A DNA stretch of 64,000 nt from Arthrobacter ulcerisalmonis. Lineage in GTDB: Bacteria; Actinomycetota; Actinomycetes; Actinomycetales; Micrococcaceae. A program made the position numbers and the translations under genes. Below, piece after piece: positions 51,513-61,373 of the stretch. The notes under the pieces are model-generated. The model saw only the letters and a list, made by a program, of their open reading frames with translations, had not been told where the DNA came from and made no database searches. Numbering within the stretch: the stretch's first letter is position 1; each line of letters opens with the position of its first letter. The stretch is taken from positions 62,001-126,000 of the forward strand of contig NZ_UXAU01000020.1 in assembly GCF_900609065.1 (NCBI RefSeq). Reading direction: 5' to 3'.

Positions 51513-53255
51513 GTGACTTCGCGCAACGAACCAGCCCCCCAACCTACGCCCGAATTGCCGCAGCTCAGTGCCATGGAAGCGGCGCGACGTGCCGTCGAAA
51601 CGCTGCTCGACGGCGGTGTGCAGCACGTGGTGGTCAGCCCGGGTTCGCGGTCCGCACCGCTGGCATATGCGCTGGCGGAGGCGTCGACCGCGGGTCGGGT
51701 TGAGCTGATGGTCCGCATTGACGAGCGGGCCGCCGGGTTCACGGCGTTGGGCTTAGCCCTGGCAACGGGCTCCCCGACGGCGGTGCTCACCACGTCTGGG
51801 ACCGCCGTCGGGAATCTCATCCCGGCCGTCATGGAGGCAAACCACGCCGCCGTGCCGTTGCTGGTGCTGTCCGCTGACCGGCCGGACGAATTGCGCGGAA
51901 CGGGAGCCAACCAGACCACGGTGCAGACCGACCTCTTTGGCGACCATGTCCGGTTCGCCGCAGATATCGCTGCTGGTAGCGATCCCGAGCGGGCAATCCG
52001 GACTGGCCTGTCCGCCGCCACGGGAGCCCTCGCCACCATCCCGCCCGGGCCTGTCCAACTGAATCTCGCCTTCCGGGACCCGCTGGTACCCGGCACCGGC
52101 GACACCCTTCCCGAGCAGGCGGCCAGGCAAAGGTTCCGGATCGCCACGGAACCCCTGGTCATGAACCTGCCGGCCGCCTCGACGGGGCTTCCGGTCCGGC
52201 GGACGGTGGTGCTGGCCGGACACGACGCCGGTCCGGTCGCCGAGGCCTTCGCCCGGGCGCACGGCCTGCCGCTGCTGGCCGAGCCGTCGTCCAACGCGCG
52301 TTTCGGTCCCAACGCCGTGGGCCCGTACCGGCTGCTCCTGGAGCACTTCGGCGATCGCGCCGCCCAGCCGATCGAGCGGGTGATCCTCTTTGGCCGGGCG
52401 ACCCTGACCCGTCCGGTGGCCTCACTCCTTGCGCGCGCCGAGATTCCGTCGGCCCTCTATGCGCCCGTTCCCGTGGCCTGGTTTGAACCGGGCCGGCGGA
52501 CGGAGCTGGTACTGGAAAGCCTTGCAGACCTGGCGGATTTCGCCGGTCGAGGAGCGCCGGAGTGGCTCGATGCGTGGCTGCTTGCCGGGTCGGCAGCTCA
52601 ACATGCCCTTGACGGCATACTTGCGGACACGGCGGCGGCCACCGGCCCATCCGTGGCGGCGCTGGTCTGGAAGCATGCCCGGGGACAACTCCTTCTGGGG
52701 TCCTCCAACGGCATCCGGGACGTGGACCTGGCTGGCGTGCCCGCGACGCAACCTGCAGCGACCGTCTTTGCGAACCGGGGACTTGCTGGCATCGACGGCA
52801 CGATCTCTACCGCCACGGGAATCGCGATCGGCGCCGACCAGCCCACCACGGCGCTGATGGGCGATATCACTTTCCTGCACGACGCCGGTGGGCTCTTCCT
52901 GGGCCATGGCGAGGACCAGCCAAACCTGCGGATCGTGGTCCTCAACGATGCCGGCGGTGCCATTTTCGACCTCCTGGAGCACGGCCAAGTCTCGGCAGCG
53001 GGGACGTACGCGGGCGCCGTCGAACGGCTGTTCGGAACCCCGCACGCTGTCAACCTCGCGGCACTCGCGGCGGCGTACGGCGTCGAGCATTCCCTGGTCA
53101 CCACGACGGCGGGGCTGGCGCAGGCTTTGGCGCGTCCCGTTTCGGGGCGGAGCATCATCGAGGTCCAAGCGGACCGCAGTGCCCTGCGCGCCCTCCATGC
53201 CAACATCTCCCAGGCCGTAGCCGTGGCGGCTGAAGGCGTACTGCCAGCGCGCTGA
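51513..53255 (+). CDS. menD: 2-Succinyl-5-enolpyruvyl-6-hydroxy-3-cyclohexene-1-carboxylate synthase
   Basis: 580 aa from the GTG at 51513; the frame is open back into the repeat array, so 51513 (or ATG 51573) is the sensible start. VVVSPGSRSAPLAYAL and RIDERAAGFTALGLAL begin the thiamine-binding fold; MGDITFLHDAGGLFLG and VLNDAGGAIFDLLEHG form the diphosphate/metal site. It joins isochorismate and 2-oxoglutarate in menaquinone synthesis. Its promoter must overlap or adjoin repeat array C, whose last core ends 26 bases before the GTG. Confidence 0.93.
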   Translation: MTSRNEPAPQPTPELPQLSAMEAARRAVETLLDGGVQHVVVSPGSRSAPLAYALAEASTAGRVELMVRIDERAAGFTALGLALATGSPTAVLTTSGTAVGNLIPAVMEANHAAVPLLVLSADRPDELRGTGANQTTVQTDLFGDHVRFAADIAAGSDPERAIRTGLSAATGALATIPPGPVQLNLAFRDPLVPGTGDTLPEQAARQRFRIATEPLVMNLPAASTGLPVRRTVVLAGHDAGPVAEAFARAHGLPLLAEPSSNARFGPNAVGPYRLLLEHFGDRAAQPIERVILFGRATLTRPVASLLARAEIPSALYAPVPVAWFEPGRRTELVLESLADLADFAGRGAPEWLDAWLLAGSAAQHALDGILADTAAATGPSVAALVWKHARGQLLLGSSNGIRDVDLAGVPATQPAATVFANRGLAGIDGTISTATGIAIGADQPTTALMGDITFLHDAGGLFLGHGEDQPNLRIVVLNDAGGAIFDLLEHGQVSAAGTYAGAVERLFGTPHAVNLAALAAAYGVEHSLVTTTAGLAQALARPVSGRSIIEVQADRSALRALHANISQAVAVAAEGVLPAR

Positions 53256-53269
53256 AATGGCTAAACGCA

Positions 53270-53307
53270 AAAAAGCGGGACTGCTATGACCGGCAGTCCC
53301 GCTTTTT
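53270..53307. terminator. Bidirectional terminator between menD and the amino-acid ABC operon
   Basis: AAAAAGCGGGACTGC and GCAGTCCCGCTTTTT form a perfect 15-bp stem with an 8-base loop and give T-runs in both directions. It lies between convergent genes ending at 53255 and 53323. Confidence 0.93.
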
Positions 53308-53322
53308 CTTGTGACGAGGTTG

Positions 53323-54099
53323 TTAGAGCACCCGGCCCAGGAATTCCTTGGTGCGGGCGTGTTGGGGGTTGGCGATGATGGCGCGGGGGTCCCCCGATTC
53401 CACCACAACTCCGGCGTCCATGAAGGTCAACGTGTCGCCCACTTCGCGGGCGAAGCCGATCTCGTGGGTCACCACAATCATGGTCATGCCGGACTCGGCC
53501 AGGTCCTTCATCACGGTCAGCACTTCACCCACCAGTTCGGGGTCAAGCGCAGACGTTGGTTCGTCAAAGAGCATCAGTTCAGGCTCCATGGCCAATGCGC
53601 GGGCAATAGCTACTCGCTGCTGCTGGCCGCCGGAGAGCTGGGACGGGTAGTGCCCCGAGCGATCAGCCAAGCCCACCCGCTCCAACAGCTCAAGCGCTTG
53701 TTTCCGGGCAGCGGCCTTGTTGACGCCCTTGACTTGAACGGGTGCCTCCATGACGTTTTGCAGGGCGGTCTTGTGCGGGAAGAGGTTGAATCGCTGGAAC
53801 ACCATGCCGATTTCCCGGCGCTGGGCAGCGATCTCCTTGACCTTGCGGTCGTGCAGCCGACCGTTGACCTCACGGTAGCCGATCAGTTCGTCGCCCACGG
53901 TGATGCGGCCTGCACTGATGGTCTCCAGCAAGTTGACGCAGCGGAGCATGGTGGATTTACCGGAGCCGGAGGGGCCAATGACCACTGAGACTTCGCCGCG
54001 GCCAACGGTCAGGTCGATTCCGCGCAGCACATGGTGGTGGCCGAAGAACTTATGGAGACCCTCGATCCGGACAAGGGGCTCACGGTCAGCAACTGTCAT
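53323..54099 (-). CDS. Polar amino-acid ABC transporter ATPase (GlnQ-like)
   Basis: 258 aa. Walker [20 protein letters not shown] (Lys49), signature [15 protein letters not shown], Walker [17 protein letters not shown] and the H-loop [11 protein letters not shown]. The order [17 protein letters not shown] at the start is typical of GlnQ/HisP-type ATPases. The start overlaps the stop of the permease gene by four bases. It drives uptake of a polar or charged amino acid. Confidence 0.92.
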   Translation of the reverse strand: MTVADREPLVRIEGLHKFFGHHHVLRGIDLTVGRGEVSVVIGPSGSGKSTMLRCVNLLETISAGRITVGDELIGYREVNGRLHDRKVKEIAAQRREIGMVFQRFNLFPHKTALQNVMEAPVQVKGVNKAAARKQALELLERVGLADRSGHYPSQLSGGQQQRVAIARALAMEPELMLFDEPTSALDPELVGEVLTVMKDLAESGMTMIVVTHEIGFAREVGDTLTFMDAGVVVESGDPRAIIANPQHARTKEFLGRVL

Positions 54100-55064
54100 T
54101 TTGTGGCTTCCTTGGGGAGGTCGTCGCCGGGACCAACAGCGGCGCGGTGGCCGGCCTTGGTTTTGTCCGGTTTGATAGCGGCCGGCGCCAGGTTGTCGAC
54201 GCCACGGCCGTAGTAGGCCTCAATGTAGTGCTGGCCCACCATGAGGAGGCTGGTGATGACCAGGTACCAGATGGCGGCCACGATCAGCAGCGGAACAGGC
54301 AGGTAAATCCTGTTGGCCAGGGCGTTCGTGGCGAATGTCAGGTCCAAGGTGAAGGGAACTGCCAGGACCAGGGACGTGGTCTTGAGCATGCCGATCGTTT
54401 CGTTCCCTGTGGGGGGAACGATGATGCGCATGGCCTGGGGCAGGATGATCCGCCACATGATCTTGGTGTCACTCATTCCCAGGGCCTGTGCCGCTTCTGT
54501 CTGGCCTTTATCCACGGACTTCAGGCCAGCCCGGAAAATTTCGGCCAGGTAGGCAGATTCGTTCAGGCCAAGGCCCAGGATGGCCGCCACCAAGACCGTC
54601 ACCACGGTGCTGGTATCGATACTGAACAGCTCTGGACCGAAAGGAACGCCAGCACTGATCTTCGGGTAGAGGACCGAAATCAGGCCCCAGAAGGCCAACT
54701 GGGTGTAGACGGGGGTGCCACGGAAAAACCACACCCACAGCCATGCCGTGTAGCGCAGCACGGGGTTTCCGGACTGGCGCATCACGGCAAGCACAATGGC
54801 CAGCACAATGGCGATCAGCATCGACGCGACCGTCAGGATCAGCGTCCAGCCCACCCCCTGCACCACTTTGACGTCCAGGATGTACGTCCCCACCACGTCC
54901 CAGCGGAAGTTGGGGTTGGTGAACATGCTCTGGATAAGCAGGAACAGGACACCAATAATGACGACGGCGCTGATCCAGCGGCCAGGGTGACGAACCGGTA
55001 CTGCGTTGTTCAGCTCAGGCGCCGGGTTTCCTGCCGGAGGAGTCCCCGTGGCGGGCTGGCTCAA
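54096..55064 (-). CDS. Polar amino-acid ABC transporter permease
   Basis: 322 aa. A cytoplasmic N-terminus, then membrane helices and the His/Gln/Glu-type permease signature [34 protein letters not shown] and the EAA loop [20 protein letters not shown] followed by EAAQALGMS are complete. A single permease forms the channel as a homodimer. The C-terminus (about 30 residues) is hydrophilic. It overlaps genes on both sides by four bases. Confidence 0.92.
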   Translation of the reverse strand: MSQPATGTPPAGNPAPELNNAVPVRHPGRWISAVVIIGVLFLLIQSMFTNPNFRWDVVGTYILDVKVVQGVGWTLILTVASMLIAIVLAIVLAVMRQSGNPVLRYTAWLWVWFFRGTPVYTQLAFWGLISVLYPKISAGVPFGPELFSIDTSTVVTVLVAAILGLGLNESAYLAEIFRAGLKSVDKGQTEAAQALGMSDTKIMWRIILPQAMRIIVPPTGNETIGMLKTTSLVLAVPFTLDLTFATNALANRIYLPVPLLIVAAIWYLVITSLLMVGQHYIEAYYGRGVDNLAPAAIKPDKTKAGHRAAVGPGDDLPKEATK

Positions 55065-56011
55065 GATTGGGCCGCCGGGTTAACTTCAGACGTGGTGATG
55101 GCACCAGCCTCGTTGCCCCAGCCGGTCAGGATCTTTTTGTACGAACCGTCGTCCATCATCTTGGTCAGCGTCTTCTGGATCAGGGTGGCGAGTTCGGTGT
55201 CAGCCTTCGCCACGGCGATGCCCTGCGGCGCTCCGTCGTAGACATCGCCGAGCTTCTCGATCTGGCCGTTGGTCTGGGTCAGGGCGTAGCCAATGATGGG
55301 GGAGTCGGCGGCCATGGCGTCGATGCTGCCGTTGACCAGGCGGGTGGTAACGTCCGTCTGGTTTTTCAGCGTGACAATGTCGATTGCCTTCTTGCCGTCT
55401 GCAACACACTTGGCGGACCGCTCGGCCAAGTCCGGATCTTCCTGGACGGTGCCGGTCTGGACGCCCACGGACTTGCCGCAGACGTCGTCGAGGGAGAAGC
55501 TCTTCGGGTTACCCTTCTGGACAGCCCACTGGGTGCCTGCGTTGAAGTAGCTGACCATGTTGACGGCTTCAAGGCGCTCGGGGTTGATGGTGAAGGAAGA
55601 AATGCCAAGGTCGTACTTGGGGCCGAGCGCAGGCAGGATGCCGGTGAACTCAGCGGTCTGCACCTCCACCTTCAAGCCCAGCGTGGCGCCGATGGCCTTG
55701 GCAATGTCCACGTCGTAGCCAACGGGCGTCTGGCCGTCAGTGCCCAGGAACTCGGCAGGCGCGTAGGAGGTGTCTGAACCGACCGTCAGGGTGCCCTTGG
55801 CTTTGATCGACGCGGGGACCATCGCTGCAAGCGAGTCGTCCTTCTGGACGGTGGTGGGGTCAAAACTCGCGCTGGCACTGCCGGACGGGCCGGGGTTGGT
55901 GCTGCCCTGCTCGGAAGCGTTGGTGCAGGCCGTGAGGGTGAGGGCGCCGACGGCCAGGAGTGCTGCTGCCTTGGCGGTTACTTTGGCCGCGGCCAGGGAC
56001 TTGAGCTGCAT
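55061..56011 (-). CDS. Amino-acid-binding lipoprotein of the ABC transporter
   Basis: 316 aa. Lipobox LTLTAC (Cys29), Ser/Pro-rich linker, then SBP family 3 fold: VGSDTSYAPAEFLGTDGQTP, VGYDVDIAKAIGATLGLK and DLGISSFTINPERLEAVNMV. It captures a polar amino acid and delivers it to the permease. It is the first gene of the three-gene operon; the 184-base gap upstream carries the promoter and the end of menF. Confidence 0.9.
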   Translation of the reverse strand: MQLKSLAAAKVTAKAAALLAVGALTLTACTNASEQGSTNPGPSGSASASFDPTTVQKDDSLAAMVPASIKAKGTLTVGSDTSYAPAEFLGTDGQTPVGYDVDIAKAIGATLGLKVEVQTAEFTGILPALGPKYDLGISSFTINPERLEAVNMVSYFNAGTQWAVQKGNPKSFSLDDVCGKSVGVQTGTVQEDPDLAERSAKCVADGKKAIDIVTLKNQTDVTTRLVNGSIDAMAADSPIIGYALTQTNGQIEKLGDVYDGAPQGIAVAKADTELATLIQKTLTKMMDDGSYKKILTGWGNEAGAITTSEVNPAAQS

Positions 56012-56173
56012 GTTTCTTACCTTTTGTTGCAGGAGTGTGCGGTACTAAATCGGTTCATAGTGTAGCGCCCATCTTGAGATGTACGTCACAGGAAACATCG
56101 ATTCACTATTGGATAACTAAATCACAACCGATTTCAAGACCTCCTGAGAGCCGGTGTCTGTAATCCCGTATCT

Positions 56174-56187
56174 CCCCCATAAGGGGG
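56174..56187 (-). terminator. Short GC hairpin after menF
   Basis: CCCCC-ATAA-GGGGG forms a 5-bp stem 8 bases beyond the menF stop on the minus strand. There is no T-run, so this is a weak terminator candidate. Confidence 0.4.
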
Positions 56188-56195
56188 TGCGGACG

Positions 56196-57593
56196 TCAGC
56201 GGTTAATCCCCAACGCCTCCAGCATCGGCCGGAACTTAGCCCAAGTCTCCGCAAGCTCCATCTCCGGCACGGAACCCTCCACGATGCCGCACCCGGCATA
56301 CAAACGCACGGTGTCAGCGGATTCGATAACGGCCCCGCGCAGCGCAATGCCCCATTCGCCATTGCCTGCAGCGTCCAGCCAGCCCACCGGCCCGGCATAT
56401 GGCCCACGGTCCATATGTTCGAGCTTGCGGATCAGGGCACCTGCAAGCTGGGTAGGTGTACCGCAGACGGCAGCAGTTGGGTGCAACGCGTTGATCAGCG
56501 CCAGGCACGTGGGCACATGGCCCTCCACTTCGGCGAGCTCAGCCTTCACATCGGACGCCAGGTGCCAGACGTTGGGAAGTTCCAGGATGAACGGCTCGTC
56601 ATGGGCATTCATGGCCTCGGAGAACGGGGCCAGCTGGGTGGTCAGCGATTGGATAGCGATCTGATGCTCGTGCCGTTGCTTCTCGGACCCCGCCAAGACG
56701 CGCTCGGCAAAATCCATGGGCGAGCCGGGCATGCCCTCGGCGTCGCGTCGGTCAAGCGTCCCCGCCAGGACCCGTGCCTGCGCGGTTCGCCCCTCCACCT
56801 GGATGAGCATTTCCGGAGTAGAGCCCACCAGCCCGTCGACGCCGTATGTCCAGCATTCCCGGTAGCCACTTGCCAGCTGGCGCAGCACCTCTGCCGCGCT
56901 GACGCCATCGGGCAGTGTGGCCACCACATCGCGGGCCAGCACCAATTTTTCCAACGCGCCAGTCCGGATTTCGGCCACGCCAGCCGTCACGGCAGCCATC
57001 CAGTCGGGCTCGCTGAGGGACCCAGATTCCAGTTTCGGCTGCACCACAGGTTCGCTGCCGGACTCGTTGACGCGGACGACGCCGGCACCAGGCGCCGCGG
57101 CCACCGCACCAGCGGGAAGCTCAGCGCCGCCGCCCAGATCGGGCGCGACGGCACCCACCTGGCCCTCACTGAGCCAGCGCTGCAGGGCGGCGAGTGCGCC
57201 GGCCTCGGTGAGCGGGCCGTCGTCGAACGTTAATTGGGTGAGCCAGGCGCGGCCATCACGCACGCCCACCACGATCTCCGGCACGATCAACCGGGACCTG
57301 TGCGCGGAGGTTTTGGAGAAGGCGAAGGAGCCGAAAGCCATCGGCCCGGTGCCGGGGAGCTGGACGGCGTCGGCGACTTCAGCCTCAAGGACCACGTGCC
57401 GCCACCAGATGTCCGCCTCCAGGAAACGGTCGGGGCCGCTGGCGGTGAAGCGGGTGATTTCGCCGAAGCCCACCAGGCCAGCTTCGCGCCGGGTCCAGCA
57501 GAGGATGTCGTCCCGGACCAGAAATGACGGCAGCCCCGCTGTGAGGGTTTTTCCATCCAGGGGGACTGTCAGGGTGCGGAGCGTGCTCGTCAT
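56196..57593 (-). CDS. menF: Isochorismate synthase
   Basis: 465 aa. The C-terminal chorismate-binding domain has LEKLVLARDVV, YGVDGLVGSTPEMLI, LAGTLDRRDAEGMPGSPMDF, ALINALHPTAAVCGTPTQLA and GPYAGPVGWLDAAGNGEWGI, with the Glu/Gly motif that binds magnesium. It converts chorismate to isochorismate, the entry step to menaquinone. A siderophore-type role (EntC/DhbC) is possible by family, but the adjacent menaquinone genes make MenF more likely. It is divergent from menG. Confidence 0.88.
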   Translation of the reverse strand: MTSTLRTLTVPLDGKTLTAGLPSFLVRDDILCWTRREAGLVGFGEITRFTASGPDRFLEADIWWRHVVLEAEVADAVQLPGTGPMAFGSFAFSKTSAHRSRLIVPEIVVGVRDGRAWLTQLTFDDGPLTEAGALAALQRWLSEGQVGAVAPDLGGGAELPAGAVAAAPGAGVVRVNESGSEPVVQPKLESGSLSEPDWMAAVTAGVAEIRTGALEKLVLARDVVATLPDGVSAAEVLRQLASGYRECWTYGVDGLVGSTPEMLIQVEGRTAQARVLAGTLDRRDAEGMPGSPMDFAERVLAGSEKQRHEHQIAIQSLTTQLAPFSEAMNAHDEPFILELPNVWHLASDVKAELAEVEGHVPTCLALINALHPTAAVCGTPTQLAGALIRKLEHMDRGPYAGPVGWLDAAGNGEWGIALRGAVIESADTVRLYAGCGIVEGSVPEMELAETWAKFRPMLEALGINR

Positions 57594-57687
57594 GATGAGA
57601 CAACACTACTCCCGCGTGCCATGCCGCCTGACGGGACCCGCGAGCGGGCAGGAATTCGCGTTGGTCCGCAGCTGGCCGAAGATTTGA

Positions 57688-57693
57688 GACAAT
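57688..57693 (+). promoter_or_regulatory. -10 box of a probable leaderless menG promoter
   Basis: GACAAT ends six bases before the menG GTG. The intervening AGGAAC could also act as a weak ribosome-binding site, so the leaderless reading is tentative. Confidence 0.35.
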
Positions 57694-57699
57694 AGGAAC

Positions 57700-58476
57700 G
57701 TGAACCGAGCATCCTTGGATAAGCGTCCGGACGAAGTAGCCACAATGTTTGACGATGTCGCACCTAAGTACGACGTCGTCAACGATGTCCTCTCCATGGG
57801 GCAGACCCGCCGTTGGCGGAAGATCGTGGTCGATGCGATGGAAGTCTCCAAGGGCCACCGCGTCCTGGATCTGGCCGCCGGAACCGGCACCTCCAGCGAG
57901 CCATATGCCGATGCCGGCATAGACGTCATTGCCTGCGATTTTTCCTTGGGCATGCTCAAAGTAGGCAAGCGCCGCCGCCCAGACATTAACTTTGTGGCAG
58001 GCGACGCCACCAACCTGCCCTTCGCAGACAACACCTTTGACGCCAGCACCATCTCCTTCGGGCTGCGCAACGTCAACGAGCCCCGCAAGGCATTGGCGGA
58101 GATGCTGCGCGTCACCAAGCCCGGCGGCCGCCTGGTCATCGCCGAATTCTCACAGCCTGTGGTGCCGCTCTGGCGCACCATGTATACGGAATACCTGATG
58201 CGCGCCTTGCCGGCCATTGCCGTGAAGGTCGCCTCCAACCCGGACGCCTACGTCTATCTGGCAGAATCCATCCGCGCCTGGCCGGACCAGGACCACCTCG
58301 CAGCTTGGCTGCAGGAATCAGGCTGGGAAAGCGTCACCTACCGGAACCTGACCGGTGGCATCGTCGCCGTCCATCGCGCCTCCAAGCCCGTTGATACCGC
58401 ACCGGACTCCGCTGCCGCCGCCATCGCCGCGCACAAAGGCCCCGTGGCCAAGCTTCGCCGCAACATCGTTCGCTAA
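57700..58476 (+). CDS. menG: Demethylmenaquinone methyltransferase
   Basis: 258 aa from GTG. The UbiE/MenG signatures are [20 protein letters not shown], the SAM-binding [19 protein letters not shown], and [20 protein letters not shown]. It adds the methyl group in the final ring step of menaquinone synthesis. The C-terminus is extended by about 30 hydrophilic residues ([20 protein letters not shown]). It heads an operon with the reductase and polyprenyl synthase. Confidence 0.93.
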   Translation: MNRASLDKRPDEVATMFDDVAPKYDVVNDVLSMGQTRRWRKIVVDAMEVSKGHRVLDLAAGTGTSSEPYADAGIDVIACDFSLGMLKVGKRRRPDINFVAGDATNLPFADNTFDASTISFGLRNVNEPRKALAEMLRVTKPGGRLVIAEFSQPVVPLWRTMYTEYLMRALPAIAVKVASNPDAYVYLAESIRAWPDQDHLAAWLQESGWESVTYRNLTGGIVAVHRASKPVDTAPDSAAAAIAAHKGPVAKLRRNIVR

Positions 58477-58479
58477 ATC

Positions 58480-59823
58480 ATGAACGTACTGATTGTCGGA
58501 GCCGGCCCCGCTGGATCCACTGCCGCCTACTACCTGGCTAAGGCCGGTATCGAGGTGACTGTCCTCGAAAAGACCAGTTTCCCGCGGGAGAAAGTCTGCG
58601 GGGACGGGCTGACGCCCCGTGCGGTCCGGGAGATCCAGCGTCTTGGCCTGCCGCACCCAGAATCGGATGGTTGGCGGCGCAACAAGGGACTGCGCCTCAT
58701 CGCTGGCGGCAGGACCATCGAGCTCCCGTGGCCAGAGGTTTCCGATTTTCCGCAGTACGGATTGATCCGGACCCGGCTCGGTTTTGACGAGGAACTGGCC
58801 CGGCACGCACAGGGCGCCGGGGCGGAAATCCTGGAGCGGCACAGCGTCACCGAGGCCCTCCGCGACGAAACCGGCCGCGTGACCGGTGTCCGCGCAGCGC
58901 TCCTGGATGGGTCAGGACGCAAGACGGGCGAAACGCGCGACTTCCGGGCCGACGTCGTGCTTGCCGCGGACGGCAATTCCACCCGCACCGCCGTGTCCTT
59001 GGGGATGCACAAGCGCGACGACCGGCCGCTCGGCGTGGCCGTGCGCACCTACTTCACCAGCCCGCGCACCGACGATGACTGGATGGAGGGCTGGCTGGAA
59101 CTTCCCGGCCGCGACGGCAACCTGCTGCCCGGCTACGGCTGGATTTTCGGCGTCGGCGATGGCACCTCGAACGTTGGCCTGGGCATCCTGAACTCGTCCA
59201 AGGAATTCGGCAAACTGGACTACAAGCAGGTCCTGCGCGAATGGACCGCCGGCATGCCCGCCGAATGGGGCTTCACGCCGGAAAACCAGGTGGGCGAGAT
59301 TCGCGGCGCGGCGCTGCCCATGGGCTTCAACCGCACCCCGCACTATTCGCCCGGGCTGCTTTTGCTGGGTGACGCCGGCGGTATGGTGTCGCCCTTCAAC
59401 GGCGAGGGCATCTCCTACGCCATGGAATCGGCCCGGTTCGCCGCGGAATTCATCATCGACGCGTCCTCGCGGTCGGCCTCCCTGGGCTCGGGGCTTGCCG
59501 GGACGTACGACGCCGATGCGCACCTTTCGCGGTACGCCGACCACGTGCGCGGGCAATGGGGGTCCCACTTCACGTTGGGGCGCGCCTTCGCCGCCCTGAT
59601 CGGGAAACCGGCCATCATGAAGCTCGCGTTGCGGACCGGCATGCCCATCCCGATGCTGATGAAATTCGTGGTGCGGCTGCTCGCCAACCTGACGGATCCG
59701 GCAGCGAAGGGCTTCGAGGACCGGGTCATCCGGGTCTTGGAATCCCTGGTGCCCGCCACATCCAATACCCCCTCTGCTTCGAACCAGCGGTATTCGCAAC
59801 AAAAAGTTAGGGTTAACCCGTGA
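58480..59823 (+). CDS. Geranylgeranyl reductase family flavoprotein, probable menaquinone reductase
   Basis: 447 aa, start three bases after menG. FAD motif VLIVGAGPAGSTAAYYLAKA (residues 3-22), EKTSFPREKVCGDGLTPRAV and GDAGGMVSPFNGEGISYAME are characteristic. Mycobacterial MenJ of this family saturates one isoprene unit of menaquinone; the position between menG and a polyprenyl synthase supports the same role here, consistent with dihydro-menaquinones typical of Arthrobacter. Its stop overlaps the polyprenyl synthase start. Confidence 0.87.
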   Translation: MNVLIVGAGPAGSTAAYYLAKAGIEVTVLEKTSFPREKVCGDGLTPRAVREIQRLGLPHPESDGWRRNKGLRLIAGGRTIELPWPEVSDFPQYGLIRTRLGFDEELARHAQGAGAEILERHSVTEALRDETGRVTGVRAALLDGSGRKTGETRDFRADVVLAADGNSTRTAVSLGMHKRDDRPLGVAVRTYFTSPRTDDDWMEGWLELPGRDGNLLPGYGWIFGVGDGTSNVGLGILNSSKEFGKLDYKQVLREWTAGMPAEWGFTPENQVGEIRGAALPMGFNRTPHYSPGLLLLGDAGGMVSPFNGEGISYAMESARFAAEFIIDASSRSASLGSGLAGTYDADAHLSRYADHVRGQWGSHFTLGRAFAALIGKPAIMKLALRTGMPIPMLMKFVVRLLANLTDPAAKGFEDRVIRVLESLVPATSNTPSASNQRYSQQKVRVNP

Positions 59824-60920
59824 CCAACCCCGCAGACCACAGCTGGACGCATGCCGGACATGGCAGTTCCAACGTTGAGCCGTCCCTGAACACCAGCGCC
59901 ATTGCCACCGGGCTGCAGCTCCCCGCTGGCTTTGCTGCGATCGCCGAAGACGCCGATCTGGGTCCAGCCATCACCAACAACCTGGCCAAGGTGGAGAAGA
60001 AGCTTCGCGAGGCCATCGCCAACTCGGACCCGCTGGCCGATGCTACCTCCCGTCACCTGGTTGAGGCCGGGGGCAAGCGCATCCGGCCGCTGCTGACGCT
60101 CCTGTGCGCGCACTTGGGCGACGCCTCACTGCCTGCCGTGGTGCAGTCTGCAGTGGTGGTCGAACTGACCCACCTGGCCACCCTGTATCACGACGACGTC
60201 ATGGACTCAGCGCCCTTCCGCCGCGGCGCGCCCACAGCCCACGAGGTGTGGGGCAACTCCGTGGCGGTGTTGACCGGTGACCTCATCTTTGCCCGGGCGT
60301 CCATCCTGGTCTCCGAGCTGGGCTCCCGTGCGCTCGGCATCCAGGCCCGCACCTTCGAGCGGCTGTGCTTGGGCCAGCTGCATGAAACCGTTGGTCCGCG
60401 CCCCGATGAGGATCCAGTGGAGCATTACCTCTCGGTCATCGCGGACAAGACCGGTTCGCTGGTGGCGGCCTCAGGCCAGTTTGGTGCGATCTTCTCCGGC
60501 GCCGATGAGGCCTACGAGGAAGTCCTCGTGGAGTACGGCGAAAAGGTGGGAGTAGCCTTCCAGCTTGCGGACGATGTCATCGACGTGACCGGTGTGAAGG
60601 TGAAGTCCGGTAAGGCACCCGGTACAGACCTCCGCGAAGGAGTCCCAACACTGCCTGTCCTGTTCCTGCGCCGCGATGCAGCGGCAGGCGACCAGTCCGC
60701 CGTCGACCTTTTGAAGCTCATTGACGGCGACCTGACCTCTGACGAGGCCTTGGCCGCTGCTGTTGCCGGGCTGCGCGAGCACGCGGTGACCGCTGAGTCT
60801 TGGGTGGTGGCCCGAGGGTGGGCGGCCGAAGCCATCGCCGCGTTGGCGCCGTTGCCCGAGGGCGTGGTCAAGTCCTCGCTGGAAAACTTTGCCTTGGCCG
60901 TGGTGGACCGCGCCAGCTGA
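59820..60920 (+). CDS. Polyprenyl diphosphate synthase for the menaquinone side chain
   Basis: 366 aa from a GTG overlapping the previous stop by four bases. Trans-prenyltransferase motifs: GGKRIRP (84-90), first Asp-rich motif LYHDDVMDSAPFRRG (Asp125, Asp126, Asp129), and second Asp-rich motif QLADDVIDVTGVK. It elongates isoprenoid chains from IPP; chain length cannot be set from sequence alone, but hepta- to nonaprenyl is usual. The first 45 residues are a poorly conserved extension. Confidence 0.91.
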   Translation: MTNPADHSWTHAGHGSSNVEPSLNTSAIATGLQLPAGFAAIAEDADLGPAITNNLAKVEKKLREAIANSDPLADATSRHLVEAGGKRIRPLLTLLCAHLGDASLPAVVQSAVVVELTHLATLYHDDVMDSAPFRRGAPTAHEVWGNSVAVLTGDLIFARASILVSELGSRALGIQARTFERLCLGQLHETVGPRPDEDPVEHYLSVIADKTGSLVAASGQFGAIFSGADEAYEEVLVEYGEKVGVAFQLADDVIDVTGVKVKSGKAPGTDLREGVPTLPVLFLRRDAAAGDQSAVDLLKLIDGDLTSDEALAAAVAGLREHAVTAESWVVARGWAAEAIAALAPLPEGVVKSSLENFALAVVDRAS

Positions 60921-60937
60921 TCATTTTTCGCGTAGTG

Positions 60938-60968
60938 GGCCCGGTTGCCGAGTGGCACCGGGCCTTTT
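60938..60968 (+). terminator. Terminator of the menG operon
   Basis: GGCCCGGT pairs with ACCGGGCC, the inner TGCC/GGCA extends the stem past a single bulge, and TTTT follows at 60965-60968. Confidence 0.85.
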
Positions 60969-60984
60969 GCGTTCCCGGGCTTCA

Positions 60985-61064
60985 TTAAATGCGACGATTT
61001 CTTAAATGCGACAGCCCCGGTTCGGTGCAACACTACGAGCTGGTGGTGCGTGAACCGGGGCTGT
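60985..61064. repeat. Repeat-rich stretch: two TTAAATGCGAC copies and a 13-bp inverted repeat
   Basis: TTAAATGCGAC occurs at 60985-60995 and 61002-61012. Overlapping the second copy, ACAGCCCCGGTTC (61011-61023) pairs exactly with GAACCGGGGCTGT (61052-61064) around 28 bases. The gap 60921-61373 holds this, the menG-operon terminator and the repeat at 61194, but no gene I can support. Confidence 0.6.
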
Positions 61065-61193
61065 CTCTCCGTTCGCATCAGATCCGCCGGAGGCGTTTAG
61101 CGGATCCGTGAATAGTCTATGACAACTTTGTCACAGCGCGCAAGATGCTTGTTACGGGGCGTGTCATCAAGGTCTGGCGCTGAGATTCCTCTG

Positions 61194-61275
61194 CTTTGAA
61201 TCCGGCACCTGCCAACTCGCCGGCCAAAACTGGGGGACACGCCGTCGGGCCGGCCAAACCTGAGGAGTTTCAGCG
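61194..61275 (+). repeat. Left copy of an 82-bp imperfect direct repeat flanking the DUF559 gene
   Basis: Begins CTTTGAATCC and shares GCACCTGCC, CAAAACTGGG and GACACGCCGTCGG with 62206-62286; 13 substitutions and one gap over 82 bases, about 83 percent identity. Its end is itself partly duplicated: AAACCTGAGGAGTTTCAG at 61256 recurs 33 bases on as AAAGCTGAGGAGTTCCAG. Confidence 0.85.
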
Positions 61276-61373
61276 CCGGGACCTGCCTAAAGCTGAGGAG
61301 TTCCAGTGCCGGGTTGTGCACATAGGGAGGTGCGGACCTGTCAGTTGCGGGTTGAAGCGCGTCTGCTGGAGGG

